A DNA stretch of 64,000 nt from an uncultured bacterium. Lineage in GTDB: Bacteria; Cyanobacteriota; Vampirovibrionia; Gastranaerophilales; Gastranaerophilaceae. Shown here in pieces: positions 34,431-43,207 of this stretch (positions within the stretch are counted from its first letter, which is position 1; each line of letters begins with the position of its first letter). A program made the translations under genes and the position numbers. Under the pieces are notes generated by a model. That model saw nothing but the letters and a program-made list of their open reading frames with translations, was not told where the DNA came from and searched no databases. Location of the stretch: contig CACZCH010000002.1 in NCBI GenBank assembly GCA_902779645.1, positions 17,772 through 81,771 of the forward strand, read 5' to 3'.

Positions 34431-34438
34431 CAGCATAT

Positions 34439-36370
34439 ATGAAATATTTGAAAAATTTATTCTTTTTAATAATAACGTTCATAACCTTATTAACACTAAC
34501 CGTTTCTGCAGAAACGGCTAAAGTAAGTTCTATGGTTTATGATGATTCATCAGCATTCGTTTATATTAATGTTGAAAACACTTCATCTGTGGACAATTTC
34601 CCGCAAAAATATGTTAGATTAGAAAACCCTAACAGAATATATTTTGACATTAATGATGCAATCCTAATCGGTCCTAAACAGCAATTGGCATTTGAAAAAA
34701 GTAAGATTACAGAAGTACGGCTTGCACAATTTTCAACAAATCCGGATATTGTACGTGTCGTAGTTACGTTTGAAGAAGGGTTTGATACATCCAAGGTTAA
34801 ACTCGTTAACGTTAACGGAAATATTATTGTTAAATCGGATGAAGTTAAACTTTCAAATGATTATTTTAATAATATTTACGACGAAACACCCGAAAAAACT
34901 CCGTATTCAGGAATCACTGCAATTTCGAAAGTTATACAAAAAGTCATTATAAAACCGACTTTAACTGAGTCTGATAATAAAAATACCGTACAGGTTATGG
35001 ATGACATATATAAAGCGTTTTCAAGTTCGACTCTGAATAATTCTGACGGAAAAACATACGATTCAGTAGTTTCAATAGATATCTCATCAGATTTAAAGTT
35101 AAGAACGAAATACTTTATTAACGGTTATTACCTGAAGAATGGCGGTCTTCTTGTGAGCGGACTAGGGCAGTTAACAGTAGAAAAAGTATTTATGCTTGAC
35201 TCTCCTAAGCGTGTTGTAATTGATTTGCCAAATACTTATGTTGATAAAAGAATAAGAAACAAAGAGTTAAGTTTGTGTCCGGATAACAGCTGTAAAGATA
35301 CCGCTAAAATAGGACAATTCGATTATAATAAAGCAAGGATAGTCATTACAACGGATAAGCCGGAAAAATACATTCCGATATATTCTAATGATTCTCAATC
35401 AATGCTTATTATAAACGCTGATAAGCTTAACCATACATCACTTGCCGGCTCTGTATCAAATATACAAAAAGCGTATGTTAAGAAACTTTCTAATAAATCA
35501 GGCGAGCTGATTTTGACATTTACAACACCTGTTGTTCATTCAATAGTGAGAAATGATAATTTATTAACAATTTATATGTTTAATGTAAAAAGTTATAATG
35601 AACCGGATTTAATTAAAACCCTAAACGGTTCTATGTATAAATCATTAACGCTTTCTCTACTGCCTCAAATAGGTGTAAAAGCGGAATTAAAAGTAAAGAA
35701 AGATGATATTATTAAAATCGACCAAAGTGTAGACGGGAAAGCATTGAGATTTACGCTTACTTCTCAGAAAGATAGTAAAATAACAGAACCGGTAATTCCT
35801 GTTGAAACAGAGATTAAGCCTAAAAAACCGCCAATAAAGAACAAAGTTGTACTTGACCCAGGTCACGGCGGAACGGATTATGGCGCAATCAGAGAAGGCA
35901 TAAATGAAAAAGATATTACTTTAGATTTGACTCAAAGAGTTGCTTCAATTCTTAAATCAAAAGGTTACAAAGTTGCAATGACAAGAACTGAAGATGTATA
36001 TTTGGGACTTCAGGAAAGATGTGATTTTACCGAAGCAGAAAATCCTGAAATATTCGTAAGTATTCACGTTAATTCTGCTGTTGCAACAGAACCGTTCGGG
36101 CTAGAAACACACTATTACCATGAGCCAAGTAAAGAGCTTGCTGAGGTTATACAAAAACATCTAGTAAAAGAAATTAATTCAAAAGACAGAGGAATTTTGA
36201 AATCAAAATTCTATGTTATTAATCATACAGACGTGCCAGCTGTTCTTGTAGAGACAGGATTTTTATCAAATCCCGATGAAAGAGCAGAATTGATAACTGA
36301 TAAACGCAAGCAGGCTACAGCAAAAGCAATTGCTGAAGGTATAATAGAGTACTTAAAAAGTAAAAAATAA
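34439..36370 (+). CDS. N-acetylmuramoyl-L-alanine amidase with AMIN-like domains (AmiC type)
   Basis: The enzyme cleaves the amide between MurNAc and the stem peptide, splitting septal murein in the periplasm. The start at 34439 gives a signal peptide (YLKNLFFLIITFITLLTLTV). Residues 30-460 hold AMIN-like beta domains (SSVDNFPQKYVRLENPNRIY, PKRVVIDLPNTYVDKR). The Amidase_3 domain occupies about 470-643: VVLDPGHGGTDYG, GINEKD, FVSIHVNSA and AVLVETGFLSN carry the two zinc His and two Glu. The SD lies inside a repeat. murI follows 48 nt later, so a wall-related pair. Confidence 0.93.
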   Translation: MKYLKNLFFLIITFITLLTLTVSAETAKVSSMVYDDSSAFVYINVENTSSVDNFPQKYVRLENPNRIYFDINDAILIGPKQQLAFEKSKITEVRLAQFSTNPDIVRVVVTFEEGFDTSKVKLVNVNGNIIVKSDEVKLSNDYFNNIYDETPEKTPYSGITAISKVIQKVIIKPTLTESDNKNTVQVMDDIYKAFSSSTLNNSDGKTYDSVVSIDISSDLKLRTKYFINGYYLKNGGLLVSGLGQLTVEKVFMLDSPKRVVIDLPNTYVDKRIRNKELSLCPDNSCKDTAKIGQFDYNKARIVITTDKPEKYIPIYSNDSQSMLIINADKLNHTSLAGSVSNIQKAYVKKLSNKSGELILTFTTPVVHSIVRNDNLLTIYMFNVKSYNEPDLIKTLNGSMYKSLTLSLLPQIGVKAELKVKKDDIIKIDQSVDGKALRFTLTSQKDSKITEPVIPVETEIKPKKPPIKNKVVLDPGHGGTDYGAIREGINEKDITLDLTQRVASILKSKGYKVAMTRTEDVYLGLQERCDFTEAENPEIFVSIHVNSAVATEPFGLETHYYHEPSKELAEVIQKHLVKEINSKDRGILKSKFYVINHTDVPAVLVETGFLSNPDERAELITDKRKQATAKAIAEGIIEYLKSKK

Positions 36371-36374
36371 ACTT

Positions 36375-36413
36375 TTCTCCCTGCCCCATACGGGGAAGGG
36401 TTAGGGAAGGGGT
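36375..36413. repeat. GC-rich palindromic repeat supplying the murI SD
   Basis: TTCTCCCTGCCCCATACGGG is followed by GAAGGGTTAGGGAAGGGGT; CCCC-ATAC-GGGG is the stem. It is the second consecutive copy of this family in front of a gene. GGAAGGGG lies 6 nt before the murI ATG. Confidence 0.75.
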
Positions 36414-36418
36414 AAAAA

Positions 36419-37216
36419 ATGAATAATACATCACCAATAGGATTTTTTGATTCGGGAGTCGGCGGGCTCTCTGTTCTAGCACGTTTTCGAAAATTATTAC
36501 CCAATGAAAATGTTGTTTATTATGGTGATACAGTTCATCTTCCTTATGGAAACAAATCAAAAGAAGAATTAATAGGATACGCTAAAAATATCCTTGATTT
36601 TATGCAAACAAAAGGTGTGAAAGCTGTCGTAATTGCCTGCAATACATCATCCGCACAAGCTTATGATACAATTAAAGACATTTATCAAATACCCATTTAT
36701 CCCATAATTCAGACTTGTGCAAAAGTTATTGCGGTTAATAATTATAAAAGAATAGGCGTTTTTGCGACAGAAGCTACTATTAAATCAGGTAAGTATGCTA
36801 ATGAACTGAAAAAATACAATTTGAATATACAAGTAAAAGAAATGGCAAGCAAAAACTGGGTTAGTATAGTAGAGAAAAGGGGTAAAAATATTAAAGATGA
36901 TATACTGCATATAAAAGATGAAATAGAAGAAATGCTCGAGTTTAATCCAGATAAAATTATTTTGGGCTGTACTCATTACCCGTATTTAATGAATGAGTTT
37001 ATTAAATATGCTCCGAGAGAGCTATTTATTGACCCCGCTGAGATTTTTGCAAAATACGTAAAACACGACTTGGATACAAAAAATTTGCTTAATAAATCAA
37101 ACTTTTTAGGTGAAGATGAGTTTTACGTAAGTTCCAATCCTAAAGAATTTGTTGAAAATGCAAAAATATTTTACGAAATTAAAAATCCGCCAATATTAGT
37201 TAAAAGCATTACTTAG
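36419..37216 (+). CDS. murI: Glutamate racemase
   Basis: MurI supplies D-glutamate for peptidoglycan. Hallmarks are IGFFDSGVGGLSVLARF (residues 6-22), VVYYGDTVHLPYGNKS, the first catalytic Cys in VIACNTSSA and the second in ILGCTHYPYL. The 265-residue length is normal. The SD is provided by the repeat directly upstream. It is on the same strand as the amidase gene and convergent with tsaD. Confidence 0.96.
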   Translation: MNNTSPIGFFDSGVGGLSVLARFRKLLPNENVVYYGDTVHLPYGNKSKEELIGYAKNILDFMQTKGVKAVVIACNTSSAQAYDTIKDIYQIPIYPIIQTCAKVIAVNNYKRIGVFATEATIKSGKYANELKKYNLNIQVKEMASKNWVSIVEKRGKNIKDDILHIKDEIEEMLEFNPDKIILGCTHYPYLMNEFIKYAPRELFIDPAEIFAKYVKHDLDTKNLLNKSNFLGEDEFYVSSNPKEFVENAKIFYEIKNPPILVKSIT

Positions 37217-37252
37217 GGTACACTTTAGTGCACTCTACGAATTAATTAATAA

Positions 37253-38284
37253 TTATTTAACTCTTGAAAACACTTCTACATCAATATTATCAAATGTGTT
37301 GTCGAAGAAATATGCAGCAGAAGCTACCATAGAAGCATTATCGGTACAATATTTCATAGCAGGGGCATAGACTTTATATCCTAAATCAGCAAGGCTGAAT
37401 ATCTTTTTACGTATTTCACTGTTAGCGGCAACTCCGCCAGCCAGAACAACTTGTTTAAAGTCTGTTTCTTCAAGTGCGTGTTTTACTTTTTTATAAAGAG
37501 TAGATGATACGCATTCCTGAAAGCTTGCACAAATATCAGCAAGTGGTAAATCTTTGCCATCGAAGGATTTTACCAATCTTAGTGCGGCAGTTTTTAATCC
37601 TGAAAAACTAAAATCATATTCACCGACTTTAGCCTCAGGAAGTTTAAACGCAAATGGATTTCCTTCTTGAGCAAGTTTATCCAATTTCGGCCCCCCTGGG
37701 TACGGCAAGCCGATTAAGCGAGCAACTTTGTCATATGCTTCACCAACTGCATCATCAATAGTTTCTCCAATTATTTGCATATCAGAATATGAATTAACCT
37801 TTATAATTTGTGTATGACCACCGCTTACTAGAAGCGCAATGAATGGAGGCTCTAAATCCGTATCGATAAAATTAGCCGCCAAATGAGCATTCAGGTGATT
37901 AATCCCAATAAACGGTTTATCATAAGTTAACGCCAATGATTTTGCAGCATTTAACCCAACCAAAAGGCAACCTACAAGCCCCGGACCTACCGTACCTGCA
38001 AAAGCATCGATTTGATTTCCGCTAACACCGGCTTGCTTAAAAGCTTCATCTATAACAACATTAATTGCTTCAAGGTGTTCTCTTGCTGCAATTTCCGGTA
38101 TTACTCCGCCATATTCCTCGTGTATCTTGATTTGAGAAGCAACGACATTTGATATAACTTTTCTTCCGCCTTTAACTATTGCGCAGGCTGTTTCATCACA
38201 GCTTGATTCAATAGCCATTATGAGCGAATTATTATCAATCGTAACGGGTTTCACTGTAAATAATGTATTTTTAATTTTATTCAT
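37253..38284 (-). CDS. tsaD: tRNA N6-adenosine threonylcarbamoyltransferase
   Basis: TsaD, with TsaB and TsaE, makes t6A37 in ANN-decoding tRNAs. Hallmarks: MAIESSCDETACAIV, the iron-binding HxxxH in GINHLNAHLAANF, LLVSGGHTQII, YDFSFSGLKTA and VVLAGGVAANSEIR. The ATG at 38284 is chosen over an upstream TTG; it has no SD, and TATAAT lies exactly 6 nt upstream, suggesting a leaderless mRNA. About 20 residues precede the usual family N-terminus, so a later start is possible. tsaB and tsaE are not in the window. Confidence 0.94.
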   Translation of the reverse strand: MNKIKNTLFTVKPVTIDNNSLIMAIESSCDETACAIVKGGRKVISNVVASQIKIHEEYGGVIPEIAAREHLEAINVVIDEAFKQAGVSGNQIDAFAGTVGPGLVGCLLVGLNAAKSLALTYDKPFIGINHLNAHLAANFIDTDLEPPFIALLVSGGHTQIIKVNSYSDMQIIGETIDDAVGEAYDKVARLIGLPYPGGPKLDKLAQEGNPFAFKLPEAKVGEYDFSFSGLKTAALRLVKSFDGKDLPLADICASFQECVSSTLYKKVKHALEETDFKQVVLAGGVAANSEIRKKIFSLADLGYKVYAPAMKYCTDNASMVASAAYFFDNTFDNIDVEVFSRVK

Positions 38285-38390
38285 AAGACTATTATAATAC
38301 AAATCAGTTTTTATATTTCTTGATTTTAATATTTGTTTGTTTATTAATTAATATATATAGATTTTACACTGGTAATTGCAAAGAGGAGAC

Positions 38391-38753
38391 ATGCAAGTAA
38401 ACTTAAACAACTTAAGTTACGTTAATTTTAATGCAACATTAAAAATATACAACAGCGGAAATCAAAACACAAAAATATCGCCTAAATCAGCAAATATTAT
38501 TGAAAAAGCGTTTTCTTATGCAACTAAAGATGAAAGCGGTCACATGGATGTATTATTGTTTGATAGATATAGCAATAATGTCGCAAGCCCTGACAGAATA
38601 ATATATACTGACGGAGCATACTCAGACTTTGCTGATACTTTAATTAAAGAAACAAAAGATAATGATGTTATATTAGGCAAATTATTAACAACATTTTATG
38701 GATTTAAAGACATTATAAGATTTAAAGAAAAAGTTATGACTATGTTCAAATAA
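38391..38753 (+). CDS. Hypothetical small protein
   Basis: I do not recognise it. ATG 38391 is supported by AAGAGGAG; the frame extends 5 codons further to a TTG without SD. The 120-residue product begins MQVNLNNLSYVNFNATLKIY, has no signal peptide, and is mixed alpha/beta with a basic helical end (IIRFKEKVMTMFK). An AT-rich run TTAATATATATAGATT lies 29-44 nt upstream, loosely like the boxes of other lineage-specific genes here. It is a single gene between tsaD (divergent) and obgE (same strand, 87 nt). Confidence 0.6.
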   Translation: MQVNLNNLSYVNFNATLKIYNSGNQNTKISPKSANIIEKAFSYATKDESGHMDVLLFDRYSNNVASPDRIIYTDGAYSDFADTLIKETKDNDVILGKLLTTFYGFKDIIRFKEKVMTMFK

Positions 38754-38840
38754 AAAATTCATATATAATATAAATATAGGGATAATGTTCTTATATAGTA
38801 AAATTCCTTAATAGAATTATAAAGGGTAATAATATTAGTC

Positions 38841-40142
38841 ATGGTAAAGTTTTTAGATAAGGCAAAAATAAGAGTAATCTCGGGTCATGGCGGAAACGGC
38901 ATGGTTGCGTGGCGCAGAGAAAAATATGTTGATAAAGGCGGCCCGGCAGGCGGAGACGGCGGGCGAGGCGGTGATATATATTTTGTTGCAGATGAAAATA
39001 TGTCAACTCTTTTGGACTTTAAAATTAAATCCGTTTATAAAGCTAAATCAGGTGAAAACGGCGGAATTAAAGGTATGCACGGTGCCGGCGCGAAAGATTT
39101 GTTTATAAGAGTTCCGCTTGGTACATTAGTTAAAGATACTAAAACAGGAAACATTATCGCTGATTTTACCGAAAATGAACAAAAAGTTTTAATCGCAAAA
39201 GGCGGACGAGGCGGCAGAGGAAATGCTCGTTTTGCAACTGCACAAAAAAAAGCACCGCAGTTCTGCGAACCGGGAGAACCCGGAATTGAAAGAATTTTAG
39301 AACTTGAGCTTAAACTTATTGCCGACGTAGGGCTTCTCGGTATGCCGAATGCAGGTAAATCTACATTTATAAGTGCGGTAAGCTCTGCAAAACCTAAAAT
39401 TGCAGACTATCCGTTTACAACTCTTGTACCCAATCTTGGTGTAGTACCAAAGTCTGACGGCGGTTCCTACGTTATAGCAGATATTCCGGGATTAATAGAA
39501 GGAGCGTCTGAAGGCGTTGGACTTGGACATGAATTTTTGCGTCACGTTGAAAGATGCAGATTTTTAATACATATTGTTGATTTAACAGCAGAAAATCCTG
39601 TTGAAAACTACAAAATTATTAATAATGAATTAAAAAAACACTCAGAACATTTAGGAAATCTGTACCAAATACTTGTACTAAACAAGATTGATGCAGTACA
39701 AAAAGACGATTTAGATAAATACATTGAAGATTTTAAACAATATTCTAAAGATGTTTACCCAATATCAGCTGTTACAAGAGACGGTATAAAAGAACTTTTG
39801 CATTTTATAGATTCAAAAGTCGATGAATTACCGAAACCTGTATTTGATATACAAATAGAAGAAGATTTAGGTGCATATGATAATGATGACAGCGCTTTTG
39901 AAGTAAACAAGATTGCTAAAGATGCATTTGTTATAGAAGGCGGTAAAATTAATCGTCTTGCAAAAGTAACAGATTCAAGAAATACTGAGCAAGTTATTAG
40001 ACTTCAAAATATTTTAAAAGGCATGGGCGTTTTTGATGAACTAAAAAAATACGGGCTTAAAAACGGTGATGTAGTAATCTTGGGCGGACTTGAACTTGCC
40101 TATTATGATGATGAGTTTTGGGGTGATGAAGCCAAAGGGTAG
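38841..40142 (+). CDS. obgE: GTPase Obg/CgtA
   Basis: Obg is an essential GTPase acting in 50S assembly and stress control. The Gly-rich Obg fold is at residues 1-158 (VISGHGGNGMVAWRREKYVD, GGRGGRGNARFATAQ). The G domain has GMPNAGKSTFIS, DYPFTTLVPNLG, DIPGLIEGASEG and NKID. The C-terminal OCT domain (about 350-430) ends in LGGLELAYYDDEFWGDE. The 433-residue length is typical. A run of same-strand genes follows (tadA, TIGR02757, a membrane TPR protein, pheA) with short gaps or overlaps. Confidence 0.96.
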   Translation: MVKFLDKAKIRVISGHGGNGMVAWRREKYVDKGGPAGGDGGRGGDIYFVADENMSTLLDFKIKSVYKAKSGENGGIKGMHGAGAKDLFIRVPLGTLVKDTKTGNIIADFTENEQKVLIAKGGRGGRGNARFATAQKKAPQFCEPGEPGIERILELELKLIADVGLLGMPNAGKSTFISAVSSAKPKIADYPFTTLVPNLGVVPKSDGGSYVIADIPGLIEGASEGVGLGHEFLRHVERCRFLIHIVDLTAENPVENYKIINNELKKHSEHLGNLYQILVLNKIDAVQKDDLDKYIEDFKQYSKDVYPISAVTRDGIKELLHFIDSKVDELPKPVFDIQIEEDLGAYDNDDSAFEVNKIAKDAFVIEGGKINRLAKVTDSRNTEQVIRLQNILKGMGVFDELKKYGLKNGDVVILGGLELAYYDDEFWGDEAKG

Positions 40143-40176
40143 GGTAAATAGATAAAGGAGTAAAATATATTCTTTT

Positions 40177-40620
40177 ATGCTAAGTGCAATAGCTGAAACT
40201 AAAAAATGTGATAATGACATTCCTATTGGTTGTGTGATTAAATTAAACGGGAAAATTATTTCAAAAGCTCACAACCTTAGAGAAGATATCAATGATATAA
40301 CTGCTCACGCTGAACTACTTGCAATAAAAGAAGCTCAGAAAATTTTAAAAACATCAAGACTCAATGACTGTGAAATGTACGTAACGCTTGAACCTTGTCC
40401 GATGTGTGCGTGGGCAATAGTTCAATCCGGCATAAAGACATTATATTTTGGTTCATATAACCATCAATACGGGGCTATGGGTTCTGTTTTAGATTTACCA
40501 AAGTTAGCAAATTCTAAAATTAAAGTGTATGGCGGGATTGAGGAAGAAATTTGTAATAAAATATTGGAAGAATTTTGGAAGAATATAAGAGAAAATAATG
40601 ATAACAAAAACCGAACTTGA
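40177..40620 (+). CDS. tadA: tRNA-specific adenosine deaminase
   Basis: TadA converts A34 to inosine in tRNA-Arg(ACG). Zinc and catalytic motifs: THAELLA in the form TAHAELLAIKEA (His and Glu) and TLEPCPMCAWAI (two Cys). The end EICNKILEEFWKNIR is like TadA. The annotated ATG leaves the family's first helix short, and the AGGAG SD is about 16 nt upstream, so translation may begin slightly earlier at a non-standard codon. It overlaps the next gene by 23 nt. A guanine or cytidine deaminase is less likely. Confidence 0.88.
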   Translation: MLSAIAETKKCDNDIPIGCVIKLNGKIISKAHNLREDINDITAHAELLAIKEAQKILKTSRLNDCEMYVTLEPCPMCAWAIVQSGIKTLYFGSYNHQYGAMGSVLDLPKLANSKIKVYGGIEEEICNKILEEFWKNIRENNDNKNRT

Positions 40621-41371
40621 TAATTTAGTTAAAAAATATGAAAACACAGATTTTATAAAAGATGATCCGATTCAGTTTATACATGGCTGCAATACTAAAA
40701 AGGAAGCTGAAATTTTGGGTTTTATTGCATCTGCTTTCGCATTTGGAAATAGAACCGCATTTATAAACTCACTAAAAAACATTTTTAATTGTTGTGATAA
40801 TGACATCTGCGGTTATATATACAATGGAGATTTTAATAACTTAAAGGGAAGTTATTATAGAATATATAAGGATTATGATATTATAGCGTTATTTAAAATA
40901 CTACATAATATTTATAAATATGAAGGCGGACTTGAAGACCTGTTTTCTAACTCATTTATTACTGATAGGGGAAATAAATATGATCATTATTTATCTAATG
41001 TTGTTAATACATTATATAAATATGCACCGCATAATATTGGCATAGGATTTAATCATATGATTCCTAAAGCACAAAATGGCAGTGCTATGAAAAAGATGAA
41101 CATGTTTTTACGCTGGATGGTAAGAAAATCCTCTGTTGATATTGGGATTTGGAATTTCATGTCTCCTGCGGATTTATACATACCGCTCGATGTACATGTT
41201 GCAAGACAATCAAGAGAGATGGGGCTTTTAAGAAGAAAAAGCAATGACTACACAGCAGTAAAAGAACTTACGGAAAAATTAAAAGAATTTTGTCCTGAGG
41301 ATCCGACAAAATATGATTTTGCAATGTTTGCTTTTGGTGTAGAATTAAATAAGAAGATGAATAAGGTTTAA
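40598..41371 (+). CDS. TIGR02757/DUF2400-family protein
   Basis: The 257-residue protein matches the DUF2400 family by its opening (DDPIQFIHGCNTKKEAEILG, FIASAFAFGNRTAF) and by KKMNMFLRWMVRKSSVDIGIW, LYIPLDVHVARQSREMGL and DPTKYDFAMFAFGVE. The family resembles helix-hairpin-helix DNA glycosylases in layout, but no activity is established to my knowledge. It overlaps tadA by 23 nt and precedes the TPR-like membrane protein gene by 4 nt. The cytoplasmic location is inferred. Confidence 0.85.
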   Translation: MITKTELDNLVKKYENTDFIKDDPIQFIHGCNTKKEAEILGFIASAFAFGNRTAFINSLKNIFNCCDNDICGYIYNGDFNNLKGSYYRIYKDYDIIALFKILHNIYKYEGGLEDLFSNSFITDRGNKYDHYLSNVVNTLYKYAPHNIGIGFNHMIPKAQNGSAMKKMNMFLRWMVRKSSVDIGIWNFMSPADLYIPLDVHVARQSREMGLLRRKSNDYTAVKELTEKLKEFCPEDPTKYDFAMFAFGVELNKKMNKV

Positions 41372-41375
41372 GTTT

Positions 41376-42065
41376 ATGAATGAATATTATTTTAACTCTA
41401 AGAAATATCTATTTTTACTAATTATCGTCTGTACACTATTTTTAATATTAGTTGTTAAAATGTTTGATTATCTGCCTAATTACAATGATGAAGATAATAA
41501 TCAAGTATTAACAGGAAACAATGCCGAACAAACTATTTATAAACCTGAACAAAAAGAACAGGCTGATAATAATATTAAAACTTCCGAAGAAGATTTAGAA
41601 CGTCATAAATCAGGGCATATTGATTTTTTTAAACAAAAAAATAATCAGTCAGAATATAATATTGTTGAAGAAATACAGGCTCCTAAAAGTGTAGTTGATG
41701 AAGATTTACCACATCAGTTTAATAAAACAAATACTGCTGTTAATACTGATGCCTCAGCTCTTAACAGCATTTTGAATGCTAAAAAATTTGAATTATCCGA
41801 AGATTATTCAGATGCGGTATCAGAGCTTCAAAAAGTACCAGAACTTACATCTGATAATGAACTTTTAGCTATGAGCTATGAAGAAATATCAAATATTTAT
41901 GCTAAAAATGGAAAATACCAGACTGCACTTTCTTTTGCTATTAAAGCTAATAAAACTTCTACTTCTTTTGCAAGAGAAGTTTTAATTGCAAAAATATATT
42001 ATAAATCAGGAAATACTGAAAACGCGATAAAAATGATTAATGATGCGTTAAAAAGAGGATTCTAA
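41376..42065 (+). CDS. Membrane-anchored protein with TPR-like C-terminus
   Basis: I do not recognise a specific family. Residues 11-29 form a membrane anchor (YLFLLIIVCTLFLILVVKM). Residues 35-130 are polar, charged and probably unstructured (Asn/Gln/Glu/Lys-rich). Residues 145-229 form two or three TPR-like helices (LLAMSYEEISNIYAKNGKYQ, EVLIAKIYYKSGNTENAIKM). The bulk should be periplasmic. It is 4 nt from each neighbour, within the obgE-pheA cluster. Confidence 0.7.
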   Translation: MNEYYFNSKKYLFLLIIVCTLFLILVVKMFDYLPNYNDEDNNQVLTGNNAEQTIYKPEQKEQADNNIKTSEEDLERHKSGHIDFFKQKNNQSEYNIVEEIQAPKSVVDEDLPHQFNKTNTAVNTDASALNSILNAKKFELSEDYSDAVSELQKVPELTSDNELLAMSYEEISNIYAKNGKYQTALSFAIKANKTSTSFAREVLIAKIYYKSGNTENAIKMINDALKRGF

Positions 42066-42069
42066 CAAT

Positions 42070-42936
42070 ATGGAACAAAATGTCTTAGATATATCTAAAA
42101 TCAGAAAATTACTATTTTTAGGTCCGAATGGTTCATACAGCGATTTTGCTAAGGATAAATTTATTGATGCTTATAATATAAATTGTGTATGTACAAACCT
42201 TAAGTCAATTTCAGCTGTTATAAAAGCAATGAAAGATGAGAATTCGGAAGATATAGTTGGTGTTATACCTATTGAAAATTCTATTGAAGGTATAGTCAGA
42301 GAAACATTGGATAATTTATCTTCACTAAAAAGAGAAGGTATAAAAATTATTGCTGAAACAACAATGAATATAGAGCATTCTTTAGTTGGGTTCGGGCAAA
42401 AAAAAGATATTAAAGTAATTCGTTCACATACGCAAGCATTAGCACAATGTAAACACTACATTAATTCAAATTTCCCTGACTCATTAATAGAAGAAGCTAC
42501 TCTTTCAACGTCAGCGGCGATTAAATCACTTTCAAAGGATAAGCCTTATGTTGGAGCTATCGGCAGTTTTGATTGCGCTAAAATGTACAATGTACCAATA
42601 ATAGAAGAACATATTAATGATGAAGAGAATAATAAAACAAGATTTATTTTATTGGGGAAATTTATGGCGCCTCAAACAGGAAAAGATAAAACGAGTATTA
42701 CTTTTTCAACAGAAAATAAAGCAGGTGCTTTGAGTAAAATTCTTGCTATATTAGATTCTTACGAAATAAATATGTCATATATAGATTCTCGTCCTTCTAA
42801 AAAAGAATTGGGTGAATACGTTTTCTATATCGATTTTGAAGGACACGTAGAAGATGAAAAAGTACAAATGGCATTTGCAGACATTAAACCGCTTGTAAAA
42901 ATGTTCTATGTAATTGGTTCATATAGCGCAGTATAA
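42070..42936 (+). CDS. pheA: Prephenate dehydratase
   Basis: It converts prephenate to phenylpyruvate for phenylalanine synthesis. The catalytic domain (residues 14-195) carries FLGPNGSYSDFAKDKF, GVIPIENSIEGIV, LSTSAAIKSL and the TRF motif in NNKTRFILLGKF. A regulatory ACT domain follows (TSITFSTENKAGALSKILAI, MSYIDSRPSKKELGEYVFYI), suggesting phenylalanine feedback. There is no chorismate mutase domain. It is the last gene of the obgE cluster. The following 270 nt hold imperfect inverted repeats and one repeat copy. Confidence 0.95.
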   Translation: MEQNVLDISKIRKLLFLGPNGSYSDFAKDKFIDAYNINCVCTNLKSISAVIKAMKDENSEDIVGVIPIENSIEGIVRETLDNLSSLKREGIKIIAETTMNIEHSLVGFGQKKDIKVIRSHTQALAQCKHYINSNFPDSLIEEATLSTSAAIKSLSKDKPYVGAIGSFDCAKMYNVPIIEEHINDEENNKTRFILLGKFMAPQTGKDKTSITFSTENKAGALSKILAILDSYEINMSYIDSRPSKKELGEYVFYIDFEGHVEDEKVQMAFADIKPLVKMFYVIGSYSAV

Positions 42937-43085
42937 AGTATTTCAAGTTTTAGAAATTGCCCCGGTGTAAATGTAAAAGCATAAAAACCCGTCACGTATG
43001 GCATTATCGTTGAATTTGAGACCATTTGTCAACCTCAAAAATTCGCATTTACATTTCTTAACAATCAATCATTTTTTTTAAATAT

Positions 43086-43164
43086 TGTCATTCTGAGGGT
43101 ATTAACCAATTTTACCAAAGAATCTTTATTTTATGAGATACTTCGCTAACGCTCAGTATGACAA
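43086..43164. repeat. Intergenic palindromic repeat, TTCGC/CTCAG family
   Basis: It runs from TTGTCATTCTGAGGG to TATGAGATACTTCGCTAACG and CTCAGTATGACAAG. The ends TTGTCAT and ATGACAAG are inverted. It is a close relative of 34164-34276 and of the in-gene copy at 32598-32698, and lies between the convergent pheA and dnaE genes. Confidence 0.75.
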
Positions 43165-43207
43165 GATTATAGTAAAACATATATTTGCCTTAAAAATCTC
43201 AAAACAA

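Noticed and set aside
34391-34438. N-terminal extension of the amidase (MLPRPAGEGRGEGTAY)
   Set aside because: The extension is the translated repeat; the signal peptide starts at the ATG at 34439, and the repeat instead provides the SD.
42937-43070. Non-coding stretch after pheA considered as a small RNA
   Set aside because: Only imperfect inverted repeats (such as TTGAG/CTCAA and GTAAATGTAAA/ATTTACATTT) are seen, with no promoter or clear terminator; support is too weak to list.
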